Assembly: GCA_015680685.1 (NCBI GenBank)
Contig: MNCI01004759.1
Span: forward strand, 7,644 to 71,643
DNA length: 64,000 bases
Direction: 5' to 3'
Source: Gnetum montanum
Taxonomy: Eukaryota; Streptophyta; Gnetopsida; Gnetales; Gnetaceae
The notes under the pieces are model-generated. The model ran no database searches. It had not been told where the DNA came from and saw only the letters and a list, made by a program, of their open reading frames with translations. The translations under genes were made by a program, and so were the position numbers. Positions 11,530 through 23,560 of the stretch are shown here, piece after piece. The stretch's first letter is position 1. Each line of letters begins with the position of its first letter.

Positions 11530-13610
11530 ATCATATAGCTTGTTATAATTACAAAGTTAGAAGAATTTTCAAAAAGAAACCCCATAGTTGTTAATTTTCT
11601 TTATAACCCTACACAATTATCCATTTTTCTCTTAGTTATGGCTCATAATAGTTGGTGTGGTTTATTAAGAGAATTACTTAAGTATTTCTAGCTTGATTTT
11701 TAATATAAAATTCATGTTTCTCTTCATACTCATCCTTATAATACCTTTCGGGCATTACAAAATTCTGACTTTGATTTTTGCTCTATCATGCTAAGCATAG
11801 CCCCACAACTAAGTTCAGAGCTATGTGATCAACAAGGTTCAAGAATCTCAGAAATCAGAGCTACAAGTGTGGAGTTATGAGGGTTGTAAGTTGGCAAGTT
11901 AGAGCTTAGAATTCAAAAGAAAAATAGCACAAAATATCCTCTCCTCAAAATCTAGAAAAATGAAAAATTCGCTAAGTCCCCCACATATATATAGTTTTTA
12001 TGGGCTACAATATTGGAGATTCGATAACATATGGGCTTCGATAATAGAGGTGAAATTTCAAATTTTCTGTTGATATTTCATGAACAAAAATGAGGTATTT
12101 TGAATATTTGGAATATATAAAACATGTTTAGAGGGTCTTGGGCTATGAAGGATGCATATTTTTTGAACGTTTAGCATAGAAAGTTCATAAAGAAGGAATT
12201 TTAGGCTAGAAAGGTTCATTAAGTGTTGATAAGATGGATAAGATTGGTAATGAGTTAGTGTTATATGACTGAATATATTGAATGATAAGGGGAGTTTTTA
12301 TGGATATTTATTTTTGTTAGAAGGCTTAAGATGATGTGAAATTTCTTGCCAAGTATAAGATATAATAGTTATACAAGTGGATCCTACTACCCAAAGGAGG
12401 CTCCAACCCTTAATGTCCTTGTATAACCACACCTAAAAGTGTCCTTAGGCACCTGAGGAGTTGAATGTAATACATACCTATTTAGCAAAACACACATGTT
12501 AGTATCACCTAGTTGAGAAAATTACACTATGTTACACAAAAACACAAGTTATGATTATTCATAGAGTGAGATGAGATGGAGTTAGAGGGGATCGCATAAA
12601 TTAGGACATGAGGTATTTTACCATAGGCAAAATGAATTCTTGTGTTTTATTAGTGCTTAAAATAATCATTAGCCTTTCTGTCCAAGATTCAAACCAAGTT
12701 TATACCACATTTCAATGACATCGCATTGTTTTATCTCTTGGAGTCACAACTATATGAATACCACCATTGCAAGGAGTATCATCACTTGGTGTATTGTCCA
12801 CAGGAGGAGTTTATTCATTACACTTTTATTGTTTAGAAACCTGAGAAGCCACCTACCTTTAGGCATGGGTAACATGTCTTTCCAATGGGATCCCCAGAAA
12901 TTTATTCTATGCATGAGCTTTATTTTTTTCTATGTTCTACCTTGAGGCATGGGTGACATATCTTTTTAGTGACATGGTAAGGTAGCATTTATTTTAGTCT
13001 TTCTCTTATTTTTTGTTAGATCTACAAGGACATAATACATCCTAAGCAATAGGATAAAACTAATAGAAATAATTCAAGAGAGTCCAAAAATCCCCTTGAT
13101 GTCATACCCTTTACATTTCCACTTGGTTCTTCACTTTTCTATCTAGGCATAATGATCACAAGTTTTATTCTTAGTTTTATGATGAAAAGAATATCATTAT
13201 GGCCATGGCAAGGACCTCTAATTAATGGAATGAATAGATGATTGTTGTGGTCTCACTGTTCAAATAATCAGTTTCTTATGACTTGATAAGATAGGAAAAT
13301 CTTCACCTTATTGGACTACATCTTGCATTATTCTTAATTTTTTTTTATTAAAAATCAATATTATGTAGAAAGGAAATGAAAAAAAAGTATGTAAAAGATA
13401 GTAAGAATTGGGAAAAGATCTAAAGAATGAAAAATCATTAAAGAATTGAAAAATGTGAACGAATTAAGAAATTATTTAGAAATTGAAAAGTATAAAAGAA
13501 TGAAAAGATGTATTAAGAAATGTGAACATGTGGTCAAGAAATTAGAAATTAAAAGGAACTATAAGAAAAAAAATTAAAAAACATTTATTAATTCTTGAAT
13601 CAACATAAGG
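11530..13610 (-). other. Non-coding block and decayed internal promoter region of element c
   Basis: No gene seen. On the minus strand there is a TATA-like CTATATATATG near 11987, with decayed GATA-type repeats just upstream (12000-12045). 12360-12480 matches the conserved block of d (57480-57600). 13360-13600 is A-rich on the plus strand. Confidence 0.55.
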
Positions 13611-13622
13611 CATCTCCCCCAT
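13611..13622 (-). other. Second polypurine tract, element c
   Basis: The minus strand reads ATGGGGGAGATG, the conserved motif that follows pol or gag in this family. Confidence 0.6.
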
Positions 13623-13979
13623 GACTGAACTCATGGGCAAGTGTTCGAAAAATACACTGTAGTCCCCCTGGATCATACACTTGAGGTTTTGTACTTACCA
13701 TCCTTAGTGATTTAGTTTTCTTATTATCATCCTTGATAATTGTGATGGTAATTGAATTTTTGTCATCTAAGTCCTTAGTTTCCCTTTCTATTGATGTATG
13801 ATTGTGATTTAGTTATTCCATTTGTAAGCTCTTATTTGGGATCATTTTCTTACAATGGGAATTAATAAGTGGTTTAGATTGTTCCATGTGCATTTTGGAC
13901 CATTGAAAGTTCTTAGTTGTTAGCTAGTAGGTATCTTTTGGTTTAGTGACCCCTGCTCTCTCGTATGCACACACTTGTT

Positions 13980-14480
13980 TTTCATATTTTTTGTAGATTA
14001 GTATAATGACTGCTAACATTTTGCAAGGTTGGTTCATAATTACACCCATTTTTATTAGTAGTAATGCATGGAATATTTTGTGAATGTATGACTTCATTCT
14101 TGTCTTCCTTAGAGATGTCGATAGACAAGTCTCTCATATTTAACTTAGCATCCACTATGCTAAGCCATGCCCTCCCCATTATGATTGAAAATTACTTATC
14201 ATTATTTTTCATGTTAATAACTAGAAAGTCTGCTAGATATTACCACCCATTAACAGTGGTCACCACATATTCTATCTATTCCAAAGGGATGGTGAAAAAT
14301 TAATCTACAAGCTCTAACTATCTTTAAAGTTGCTAGGTTCCATGCTTCATATCTTTCTAGAGAGAACAAGTTGACTACAAAACCCAAATCTAGCAGAGTT
14401 TTGCATGGTAGATTTCTAGCTACTCATAGATAAATTAAAGGAACTCCTGGATCCATTATTTTCCTAGGAGCTATTCCTAC
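13980..14480 (-). pseudogene. Protease remnant of element c
   Basis: MGRAWLSIVDAKLNMRDLSI (13982-14179) matches the C-terminal protease landmark of b, f and g. The active-site region upstream (14340-14420) is recognisable only by alignment and is broken. Confidence 0.7.
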
Positions 14481-14499
14481 CTTCATACAATCTAATACT

Positions 14500-16993
14500 A
14501 TCTGTATTAGCATGACAGTTTTCATGTTTGTATTTGATGATAGTGAAAGCTTGTCATTTCTAGGAGGATCTTCAATAGAAGAATCCTATTTTAATGAGGT
14601 TCAAACTTTACTAGCATTTTTTGGACTTTTCCTAAAGAAAGGATGTTTCTTTGATTAGCCCTAAGTGGTGCTAGTAAGATCATATATCTATATATTCACT
14701 ACCCTTGTAGCTTTTCTTTGATGTGACTTTGATGGCAATTCCCCTTGCATAGTGGGTGGTGGCATTCACGGTAAAGAATGAGAACTCTGATTTGATGAAT
14801 CAACTACTTGTGGATGCATGTATGATTTTGGATTACTCCTTGGTAGCATTGGTTTATGGTACTTCATTGGATGATATTGTGGAGTTTGGAAAATAGCATT
14901 TTCAAGAGAAATTTCATGTTGCACAAAGTGTCCATATGGATCTAGTTGCCAATATGGATATTGTTAGTGTGGTGACAACATGGCCCATGATTGGGATTAT
15001 TGCCACTACAATAGTATTGCTTTTGTGATTGTGGAAAAGTGCCACTAGGATAATACGTGGGTTAGAAGTTTTGCCTATAGTTACCTTGAGGGTAAGGTAA
15101 ACTTTTGGGCATTTGTTTCTTGACAAATCTAGGGTTAAGTGCATATGCCCCTATTTCTTGTAAGTGTGCCATTACTGGACAACATTCCTTAGGATGTTTG
15201 TACTGGCACACAACACATCCTTTCTTATTGGTGGAGCATGTTTCTAAGCACTCAACCACTAAATCCACTTTTCCCTTTCATCCAAAATCTTTCTTCTTTT
15301 TCTTATCCTTGCCTTTTCCAAAATATTGCTTTGTTCACTCCAAAATCTTCAATGCTATTATAAACTTTTCATCAATTGAGTCTCACATATTCTATACCTT
15401 TGATACAATGTTAATTATAGATTTTTGAATTGGCATAGCCTTCTTTTCAATTTCCTATTCCAAGGTTTTTTGCTATTGAATGTCATAAACTCTTACATCT
15501 CTTTTCCTAATAGATGGATCTCTCTTATAGTATTTTGTTGATTTTCTCTTTCTTAACTACCCTTCTTTCTTTGCCACTTGATCAATCAATCTCTAAATTT
15601 AATGGGCAATCATTTTAGATAATCAACNGATGATGAACCCTCGATGACAACCCATAGAATGATTAACATTCAAGAAGCTATTTACATTCTAAATAGGCAT
15701 GTGAGGAATAACCATATCAAATAGCTTGATATGAATAACATGCTCAGATTTGAGGGTGGTTGTAATGCTAATCCACAACATCACCTCCAAGCTTTCCATG
15801 ATGCCTATGCCCTAGAGAATATTAAGAGTAATTGGAAAAAGTTAATGGATACTTGTGAGAGAGGTAGAGAGTTGGTGCAGATCACTCAAACCTAAATGAA
15901 TTAAAATATGGAGTACCATGCTAGAAATTTTAAATGACACATACCAAACCTACTCATGGGTGTTCAATTTAAGGAAATAAATCCAAGGATGGAAGAAAAG
16001 GACTCATGAAATTCTTGATGTGGNATGCCTATTTAGAATGTAAATAGCTTCTTGAATGTTAATCATTCTATGGGTTGTCATCGAGGGTTCATCATCATGA
16101 TGGGGTTCATGTCCTCTATTGTAGTGGTGCCCCCTTCTATTCTCATACCTTTCATGATCTTATCCTCGATCCATGCATCTTCTTCATTCATAACCTTTAT
16201 CTTCATCATTTGAATGCCTTTACCAATAGTCATGGTGATCACGAGTCCTTCTCTCATCTCTGTCATGATCTTGGTGCCTTAGCCTCCTCCTATCAAAGTC
16301 CACCAATGATCATGAGGATGAGGATGAGGATGAGGTAGTAGGAGAATGTTGTTGATTTTTCCTCCTTACATGACTTTGGTATTCTTCTCTATAGGATTTA
16401 GTAGAAACTCTTGGCCTTGATTCCTGTATATACTTTGAGTCAGTTGACTCTCTCTTATGTGTCTCTGCTAATGTGGAATGTAGTTGACCTTTGATAGGTT
16501 CCTCCAATCAAATGATAGGTATCTACGAATGGACTTCATGATTTTGGTGGAGTTGCTCAATGATGAATGCATCACCATCAAGCTCTTTTAACATAATAGG
16601 AGAGTTGACCTTCTTTCCCTTATTATAAACATGTTTGATTTCCATGGTAGCATCTCTATTTACTTACTCCTCAATGGGCTATTAGGGTCATGTAATGTAT
16701 TTGGTGAAATGATACCCATCAAGCGCATTGCTTAGATTCATGCTTCTTAGAACAGTCTAAAGCATGATGGGTGCTGAGCATTCTGGAGGTAGAACAATGT
16801 TACCTTGAAGATCTCTCCACCTTAGTTATGCATCTTGGCAAAAGATAAAAGTAAAATTAGGATAATAAGAATTGTGATGAGCATATGAGATCCTTGCTTG
16901 GATTGGCATACTCAATTCTTCTTTGTTACTAATTCTATTATTGCCTATTTTTGTCTCCTTAGTAGGTGATGATGTATCCTTGTTTGAAGCCAT
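14500..16993 (-). pseudogene. Gag of element c, split by an inverted contig
   Basis: The start is MASNKDTSSPT (ATG 16993-16991). N-terminal Gag continues to 16025, where a single N interrupts it. The piece 15629-16023 is placed in the wrong orientation; read on the plus strand it continues the Gag with MINIQEAIYILNRH, FEGGCNANPQHHLQAFHDAY and NWKKL. Gag then resumes on the minus strand below 15628. The zinc knuckle at 15179-15217 is intact: CVVCQYKHPKECC, spacing C-x2-C-x3-H-x4-C, followed by PVMAHLQEIGAYALNPRF. The proline-rich tail occupies 14500-15060. Some stops are present. Confidence 0.75.
15628..16096. other. Inverted contig between two single-N joins (assembly artefact)
   Basis: N at 15628 and N at 16024. 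Bases 15629-15700 and 16025-16096 form a perfect 72-bp inverted repeat, each directly next to an N. Flipping 15629-16023 merges the overlap and restores gag order. Confidence 0.9.
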
Positions 16994-17108
16994 GTTATGG
17001 TTTAAGATGTTTGGTTAAGTGTGCTTAATTTTATAGGTTATTAATTTTAACTTTGAATTTTGATATAATAAACTTTGTAAAATCAATTACTCTGCATATA
17101 TTAACTTG

Positions 17109-17126
17109 TCCGTGACAATGGTGCTA
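17109..17126 (-). other. Primer-binding site of element c
   Basis: Plus strand TCCGTGACAATGGTGCTA, 12 of 18 matching the tRNA-Asp 3' end; it directly precedes the LTR. Confidence 0.6.
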
Positions 17127-17127
17127 A

Positions 17128-17785
17128 TGATAATTGTTGGAGTAATTCAACATCTAACCATACAAGTCACAAGTGTTCATGCATGACTAGATCATAATCC
17201 TTGGATAAGGCAATGTAATTATGCTAATAATTGATTTACGTTTAACACCATTATCTTCCCATGTTGAGCTAGTGAAGCCTATGTGTATGGTTTAGCTCAC
17301 CGTGAGGTGTATGATAACTAATGTCATTGGGCAATTATTACTCCTAGTGAACATGATAAAATGGAAATAGTTTCTAAGTCTAAGTAAAATAGTGAACAAA
17401 TCTATTCTATCCTAAGGTGATGGATATCTTATCCTTGATTTACCATACATTCCTTGGACAAATATAGTCTCACTGGGGTTACCAAGTATACCACTATTGG
17501 GTGTACCAATCGATAACACTAGAGGGTTACCATATAACTACATGTAGTGCTTGAAACTAGTTGTATTCATACCACTTACTTTTAACATGTAAAATAAAGT
17601 GCTTCTATAGTAAATGATTAGCTAGGGAAAATAGGAGCAATTATTCTAAGTAAACAAAAAGAAAACTAAGTGGATGCTACAATGATGATAAGAAATCTTA
17701 ATCTTTATTTTTGGTCATGAACTATGTCCTAGTACAATTCACTCAAATAAAGACACTGTACAATCACTCAACATCACACTTGTCT
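17128..17785 (-). repeat. 5' LTR of element c, truncated at the right
   Basis: Starts TGATAATTGTTGGAG and aligns with 53507-53734 and with 9185-9640. Similarity stops near 17785, before the palindrome array, so the U3 is missing. Confidence 0.8.
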
Positions 17786-19311
17786 CAAAAATGTCATGAA
17801 CAAACAAAGATAAAAGAAACTTGACCCAGAGGGTAAAACTAAATTGGGTAAGTAGTAGAGAAACAAAGGAGGGATGAGTGATTCCATTTTTAGTTATCTT
17901 GTTACCTTGTCTAGCAGCCAGGCTTGGTTAAAATCACCTCAACCAATTTATATATATATATATATATAGCTAGCTAGTGAAGTGATTTCACATGAAATGA
18001 GTAGAATTAAATTATTTTTTTAAGAAAAATCAACATTCAAGGAAGATGAAGGTACATGTTTCTCCTTCTTCTAGTTTTCTAAAATTTACTAAAGTTTGTT
18101 TTGTTATCAATGGAATGGGGGTAGATGAACTCCTTTTCAATATCACTTCTACATCAACATAAAATCATCATGCATTACATCAATCTTTGAAGGATATCTC
18201 TACTTTACTAATCCTATCACTTAAACAAAAACCATCTTAATCATTCATCATGATTCTTATCATCTTATAATTTCTTTAACTACTTTTTCAGAAGCCACTT
18301 CCCTTCCTGAGGATGAAGAGATTGTTGTTATTCTTGATCTCAAAGTTAACATCCCTTCATTCATATCTATTGGTGATCAACCATCTATCTCTATTGCATC
18401 ACCAACACCAAAAAATCTTCTTTTATAAACATCCATAAACAACACACACTACTTAGTGGCCAACTAATATTATATCTTTAGCATGAATAAGTCCATCATT
18501 CCACAAGTGTGACCTCTTTAATTCCTGTAGTTTCCATCTCTCTTTTGTCTTTTTCTACATCATTCATTCATCATTGTTTTCCAATCCCAATGAGAAATTT
18601 ATCCATTAATTTATTCTAAACCTAACCATCATCATCTTGCTTATCTTCAAGCCATTACTAGAAAATTCATTTATCTACATCAACAATAAGCATTCAATCT
18701 ATGCCTAACTAGTGGCATTTTACTTGAAAATGCATTGTTATCTACAATAACATCATCCATCATCATGTAACGTGTGTGCTCTAAACTCGTATTTATCCAC
18801 ATCTATTTTTTATCATTTGATTTTTTGAATCTCTTTACTTTCTATCTAGTTATTCATCTATTTTTCTATTCCCTTGCCAAATTTTATTATATTTTTGCTA
18901 TTATTTATTTATATTTTCCTCCTATATCTCTTTCTCTTTCTATTTTGTTTTATTTTTCTAGTTAGTATATTTGTGAGGTTGGAATGAATTTGCTCTATTT
19001 TGATAAGGATGTAACTAAGTGCATATTGAGTGGGATAGGGAGGGATTTCTATTATATTATTTTATTAGTTACCTATGGCATCACTTTGGCCATGCTCGTG
19101 TGTGGGATTTAGCCTTGTCCCACTTTTATGATATGGCACCATCCTCATTAGCATTATCCTATTTTCTATCTTGATTTTTTCTAATTTTTAGTTGGTATAT
19201 TCTATCCTCATTGTTTAGTTGCAAGGTGTATTAGGATGAGGTTTTAGTTGGTCTAAAGCTAGTATCATGATGATATTACATATTACTGTGAGGGTTTTTC
19301 GTTGATTGACC
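17786..19311. other. Unassigned AT-rich sequence, no gene seen
   Basis: A (TA)n run lies at 17950-17968. The rest has no recognisable coding or element sequence and no match to other parts of the window that I could see. Confidence 0.5.
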
Positions 19312-20037
19312 ATGTCATTATCAATAAGATTCTCATGGTTTTTGATTCCGAAACAAGGAATCAGCAATGTAAATTTCTTAAACATTCATAAGCATTGCAG
19401 CTTCTGCAATTTCAGTAAAGCTTTGCAGGTTACATATGCATTGAGATCATTCTTTTGTACAGAGCACGCGGAGTTTCCAGGAAAAAGGCGGCGTCATTCC
19501 TACTCCCTGACCAAAACCCTGACCATTCTTTTGCCGTAGCCCTTACCTGTTGCCTATATTTTTCTTTTTCTTCTTGCTAGTCTTCTTTTCTTACTCTATA
19601 TCTCCCAATTCTTCCGCCTCTTCCTCTGCTACTTCCTCCTCAGGAGCCTACGACGGCTGCTGTTGCTGATGATGATTCTGTTGCTGCTGCAATTTCTGTT
19701 GCCCAATGAGGCCAGCACCATCGTAACACGGAAACGGATTCATCTTCACTACATGAGCCAGAGCTTCTTTGCTTCCGACAACGCCGAGGGTTTGGATTTC
19801 AAATTGCAGAATCCTCAGAGACAACCAATAAATATGGCGCATAACCAAACATGTCATGGCCATCGTTTTACACCACCGGAAAATCGTAGCGGCAATAGCG
19901 ATGCAAACTATGATCATCCATCATCGTCCAACCACCAAGGAACAATCCATGACCTCGCCTTAAATCCTCAAAAATTTCACAATGCCACCATTACCACGCA
20001 CTTAATGTCAAAAAGACCCGCACTCTCCGGCGAGTAG
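19312..20037 (+). CDS. Possible host gene, one frame with a single TAG, small secreted or membrane protein
   Basis: One frame runs from ATG 19312 to the stop at 20037 with only one stop, TAG at 19537. Two readings are possible. First, a short gene from ATG 19669: MMILLLLQFLLPNEAS looks like a signal peptide, followed by about 107 polar residues with one Cys, ending RPALSGE. The leader 19550-19640 is CT-rich, typical of plant 5' UTRs. Second, a two-exon gene with a 108-base intron at 19536-19643 (GT...TTCCTCCTCAG) that removes the TAG and keeps the frame; the donor is weak. The stretch has many CG dinucleotides, unlike the surrounding elements, as expected for unmethylated genic DNA. I do not recognise the product. 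Confidence 0.4.
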
Positions 20038-20134
20038 GCTTTTTTTCTTCTTTCCAATTACTGGATGCTGTTTTACTGGATGCTGTTTCTGTACTTCGGC
20101 TCCCTGTTCTTCCTCTCTCTCTCTTACCTTAGAT

Positions 20135-20311
20135 ATGGCAATGGCATTTTCCGCCGTTCTTTCGCAGCCGTTCCATGTGTGCACTGCAGCTTGTGTCCGG
20201 CGGCACTACCTGATGTCTACTACTGCTGATGCTGCGTCTCTGTTGAATTACTCGGCATTCATGATTAATTCATGCTGTTTGGCTCATGCACATGCTTTTT
20301 CTTTTTCATGA
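20135..20311 (+). CDS. Small ORF of unknown function in the gene-like island
   Basis: 58 codons starting MAMAFSAVLSQPFHVCTAAC. The same frame stays open for about 55 more codons after the TGA at 20309, up to about 20480, with NPSRPQLKERI and SSVAARRFF. Just before the second part, TTTTTCTTTTTCATGAATTCAG resembles a splice acceptor. It could be a broken or spliced gene, or chance. The N-terminus has the Ser/Ala-rich look of a transit peptide, but that is weak evidence. Confidence 0.25.
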   Translation: MAMAFSAVLSQPFHVCTAACVRRHYLMSTTADAASLLNYSAFMINSCCLAHAHAFSFS

Positions 20312-21597
20312 ATTCAGAAGGGAAGGCAGTGCATTTTGACCTTGAACCCTTCTCGACCGCAGCTTAAGGAGCGTATCTGCTTGTTATTCCAACCAAAACT
20401 TGGTCTTTATTTTGAGAATTTTTCCTCCGTTGCTGCTCGTCGATTCTTCTCTGTATGTCATTTGATCTCATCACGTCTGTGAATCCATTTCCACGTTGCC
20501 ACCAATATGGTTTCCCATTCCTGCCTGGTTTCAAATCTTAGGTGCCTCGATATTTGGCCTGGGCCACGTGGCCTTTTTTTGCATTTTTTTCCATTGTGTG
20601 GCCTTTTCATTGCATTTTTTGTTTGGTGGGATCTAACATGGTGTGATGTGGCAAAGTGACAAACTTTACTCCCCTCCCACCTCCATTGCATCAAGCGGGT
20701 TGGCCTCTTGGCCAAAACACTAAAACAAATATTAATTTGGATTAAAATCACAAAAGACAAAAAGCTACCATGAGAGACAAAAGCAAATCATCAAAACTAT
20801 GCATAAAAATATGGAGAAAATATTAATGGGCAAAAGCAAATTGATAAGGAGAAAAAAGAGACTGCCAACAAAATTCAAGTCTGAAAAAGGGGGCAAAAAT
20901 GATGTGAAAAACTTAGATCATAACCTTCATTGATTTTTGTGGTCGTCCATAGAACACGTCAAAAAGAAGTAGTTGATAGGACATGTCAAAAGCAGGCAAA
21001 GATGCTCTATAAATACCGTCCATGGCCATGGTATGTAATTGTTGATGCATAAATTTTGGTCACAACAACACCGAGAAAGAAAACTTATTTTAGGAGACTA
21101 TTGCCTAGGGCACCTCTTGTATGGGTACGAAAACCTGAGAATAGTCTCAGCTGAAGAGGGCTACGTGGCCTTTTACAAATAATAAACTAAAAAAAAAATT
21201 GAATTTAAATTAAATAATTGTTTTCAATACAATAAGTGACTAAAAGAAATAAAATTTGCTTGGTCCCGCTGATGTTGCCAGTCCGTGATTGCAAGGGTGT
21301 CCATTGCTAGGGAAAAATGACGGTGATCACCATGAAAGAGAGAGAGAGAGAGAGAGAGACCGCCCACCATAGTCAACACAGGGTAGCAGCTACAGTTCTC
21401 AAAGCTTACTGTTGTTTACCACCTTTTGTGCATTGCCATAGAGAGGAAGATCATCCACTCATGTCTACACCACTGAGATAAGCTATCGACCAAGAGAAAA
21501 CTACACGTCTCAAGTCCTACGCATGGGCTACACTGCCTATGTTGTTGCAGACAGAAAGAAGAGAGAGAGAACCCTGCTACCTATTTTGATTAGGTTA
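20312..21597. other. Island flank with promoter-like sites, no clear gene
   Basis: A perfect G-box palindrome GCCACGTGGC lies near 20564. A TATA box (CTCTATAAATACCG) is at 21008-21015 on the plus strand, without a recognisable ORF after it. An (AG)n run is at 21337-21359. Nothing else identified. Confidence 0.4.
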
Positions 21598-21840
21598 TTA
21601 CATGGTTTAATCAATTGGTTTTTTTTTTGGGCCCTTAGGTTTGTAGATCAACATGGCCCTAGAAGAAAAGGTTTCATAAATAATATAAGGCCCTTCCCAC
21701 AACATTTGAAACTTAGTCTTTTAAGGTACTTGTGTGGGGTTCTAGTAACTTGGGTTTGATTAAACCATGCAATAACTTAATAACTTAGGTTATTGCATGT
21801 TTTAATCAAACCAATTGATCTACAAACCTAAGGGCCCTAA
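21598..21840. repeat. Foldback of integrase C-terminal sequence with a strong hairpin
   Basis: 23-bp perfect inverted arms at 21629-21651 and 21815-21837, with nested 24-bp arms at 21753-21776 and 21789-21812 (one mismatch, 12-base loop). 21640-21750 encodes integrase tail on the minus strand; 21815 onward encodes it on the plus strand. Confidence 0.85.
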
Positions 21841-21940
21841 CTTAAACCTTTCCACAAGCCTAAGTAAGCCAATGCAAGAAACACTTCATCGGATGGATAA
21901 CCTCCCTCAATCTTTTAAATCTCTTTCTTTTAACTTATTC

Positions 21941-21954
21941 ATGGGGGAGATGGC
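21941..21954 (+). other. Second polypurine tract, element e1
   Basis: ATGGGGGAGATGGC, directly after the integrase tail and before the T-rich tract. Same position as in f, g and h. Confidence 0.65.
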
Positions 21955-21989
21955 CATTCATACTAATCATATTAGTGGCTCCTCAGTTT

Positions 21990-23560
21990 TTCTACCTTTT
22001 TTTTACACTTTTTTATTTTACACTTTCTTTATTTTTAGACCATTTTTTTTTACACATTGTTATTTTTTCAATTTTTTGTTTTATATCATTAATATTTTTT
22101 ATCTATCTTAAATATTTTTTACTTTTTTCATATTTTACTTTCTTTTTGTATAAATTATTTCTATTTTATCATAGAATTATTTGTTGCAAACAAGACACAA
22201 TGATGTTGTAGCTATTTGCTAATGGTTGTTTGTACTTAATGTTTTTAATTGCTAATCTCTAGTTTCTATTTCTTACTTTTGATGACTCATGACTAAGACA
22301 TGGTTTCCTTTTGATGAAACAAGTAGTGAGTCCACATCATTCACCCATCCACCAACTTTATGATCTTCTTGGTTTTGGAAGTATGAGATCCCTTTTCATT
22401 AATGAAACTTTAAAGAACTTGTGATCTTGGTAGTTTTCAAACTTGGGAAAGATTCAAATGTTTAAAAAAGATGTGACTTCAATGGGATTAAATACTCTTT
22501 GTGCCTTTCTACTTGCTTGAGTGCAATTGTGTTTTCATGGATTTCTTACTATTTCATATTGACCAATAATAGAAAGTTAATAAGTTTTTGCATGGTGTGG
22601 TTCCCATCTAGAAAATCCATAAAAACATAAAAGTGAACAAAAAAACATGATGGAAATTCAAAGCACACACCTTAGACAAAATAACAAGCTACAAGTATTA
22701 GTTATGAGACTAGAAAGACATGTTATCCATGCCTGAACATTTTCTCTAACTAAGGCCCTTTTATTACTTCCTACTTCTATTTTCTTCTCTAATAAGGAAT
22801 CATGATTGATCTATGGGAGCATTATTGTGTCTCGAGGGGGTGTTCTAGTCTTTGAGTGATGATGAAAAGTTACTAAATGTGGTTAGTTTGGATCAAGACT
22901 AAGGATGGCCTTTATTAGGTCATTTAACCATAAAATCAACAAGGGACTTCATGTGACCATGATTACGAATTCCATTCCATTTTCTTTCTCATCCATCATG
23001 CTTTCCATAACTCAGCTCACTACTAGTTTTCCATCTTCTTGATCAATTTCTTAGTTTGAACTATCAAAATTCTTAGGAAAATTCTTCCAAATTCAATCCT
23101 TAACTTTTCATAACTATTAATCAACTATGAGATGCATACACTCCGTAGTTCAGGTTTTGTAGGGGCATGAAGGACATAAGCCTACTATGGCGAGGATACA
23201 CTTGCATATCTCTTGATTGGGTTAGTTAAGTTCCTTATCCATAGGCATTTCAATGATCAAATCTTTCATGCACCCTATTGATGCATCAAACTATATGCTC
23301 CTTAAGCCATTTTTCTTCAAAATTTCATTCTTTGAATCAACTTCTCCAACTTTGTGAACTTTAAAGCCCTCTTCTAATGTTTTCATCATGTTCATAGCTT
23401 TTCTGGGTCACCAAAAACATCAATTTCATGTTTAAACCCTCTCTATTTTTCATATTTTTCAAAGTGAAAAAATTTTAAACATAATCTTCATGCATGGGTA
23501 CCTATTGATAAATCCCATGGGCAAATGGGACCACATATATGGGATCCCATCAATGCATGG
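21990..23560 (+). other. T-rich tract and conserved non-coding block of e1
   Basis: 21990-22160 is T-rich with repeated TTTTACAC-like units. 22220-23150 matches, inverted, 41880-42800 and 1320-2300. 23490-23590 contains CCCATGGG, GGGATCCC and CATCAATG palindromes followed by CCTATATATAGG. No sense gene seen; an antisense frame at 23601-23789 is noted separately. Confidence 0.6.

Larger units (their letters stand above)
9183..17785 (-). mobile_element. Element c: minus-strand, gag-protease plus ORF2, no RT or integrase
   Basis: Minus-strand order: truncated 5' LTR (17785-17128), PBS, gag (from 16993), protease (14480-13980), second polypurine tract, non-coding block, internal TATA region, ORF2 (to 10058), 3' polypurine tract, 3' LTR remnant (9853-9183). 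RT, RNase H and integrase are missing between protease and the polypurine tract at 13611. It is therefore a non-autonomous or deletion form. Its 3' LTR is interrupted by element b. Confidence 0.82.

Noticed and set aside
15629-16096. Perfect 72-bp inverted repeat as a transposon with terminal repeats
   Set aside because: Both arms abut single Ns and the inside is reversed gag; an assembly overlap explains it better.
19648-19917. Minus-strand 89-codon frame ending in glutamine repeats
   Set aside because: It is the opposite strand of the Leu-rich CTG run of the plus-strand ORF, which has the better start and context.
20458-20760. Minus-strand 100-codon frame in the island
   Set aside because: No recognisable domain, composition like non-coding sequence, no promoter in that direction.
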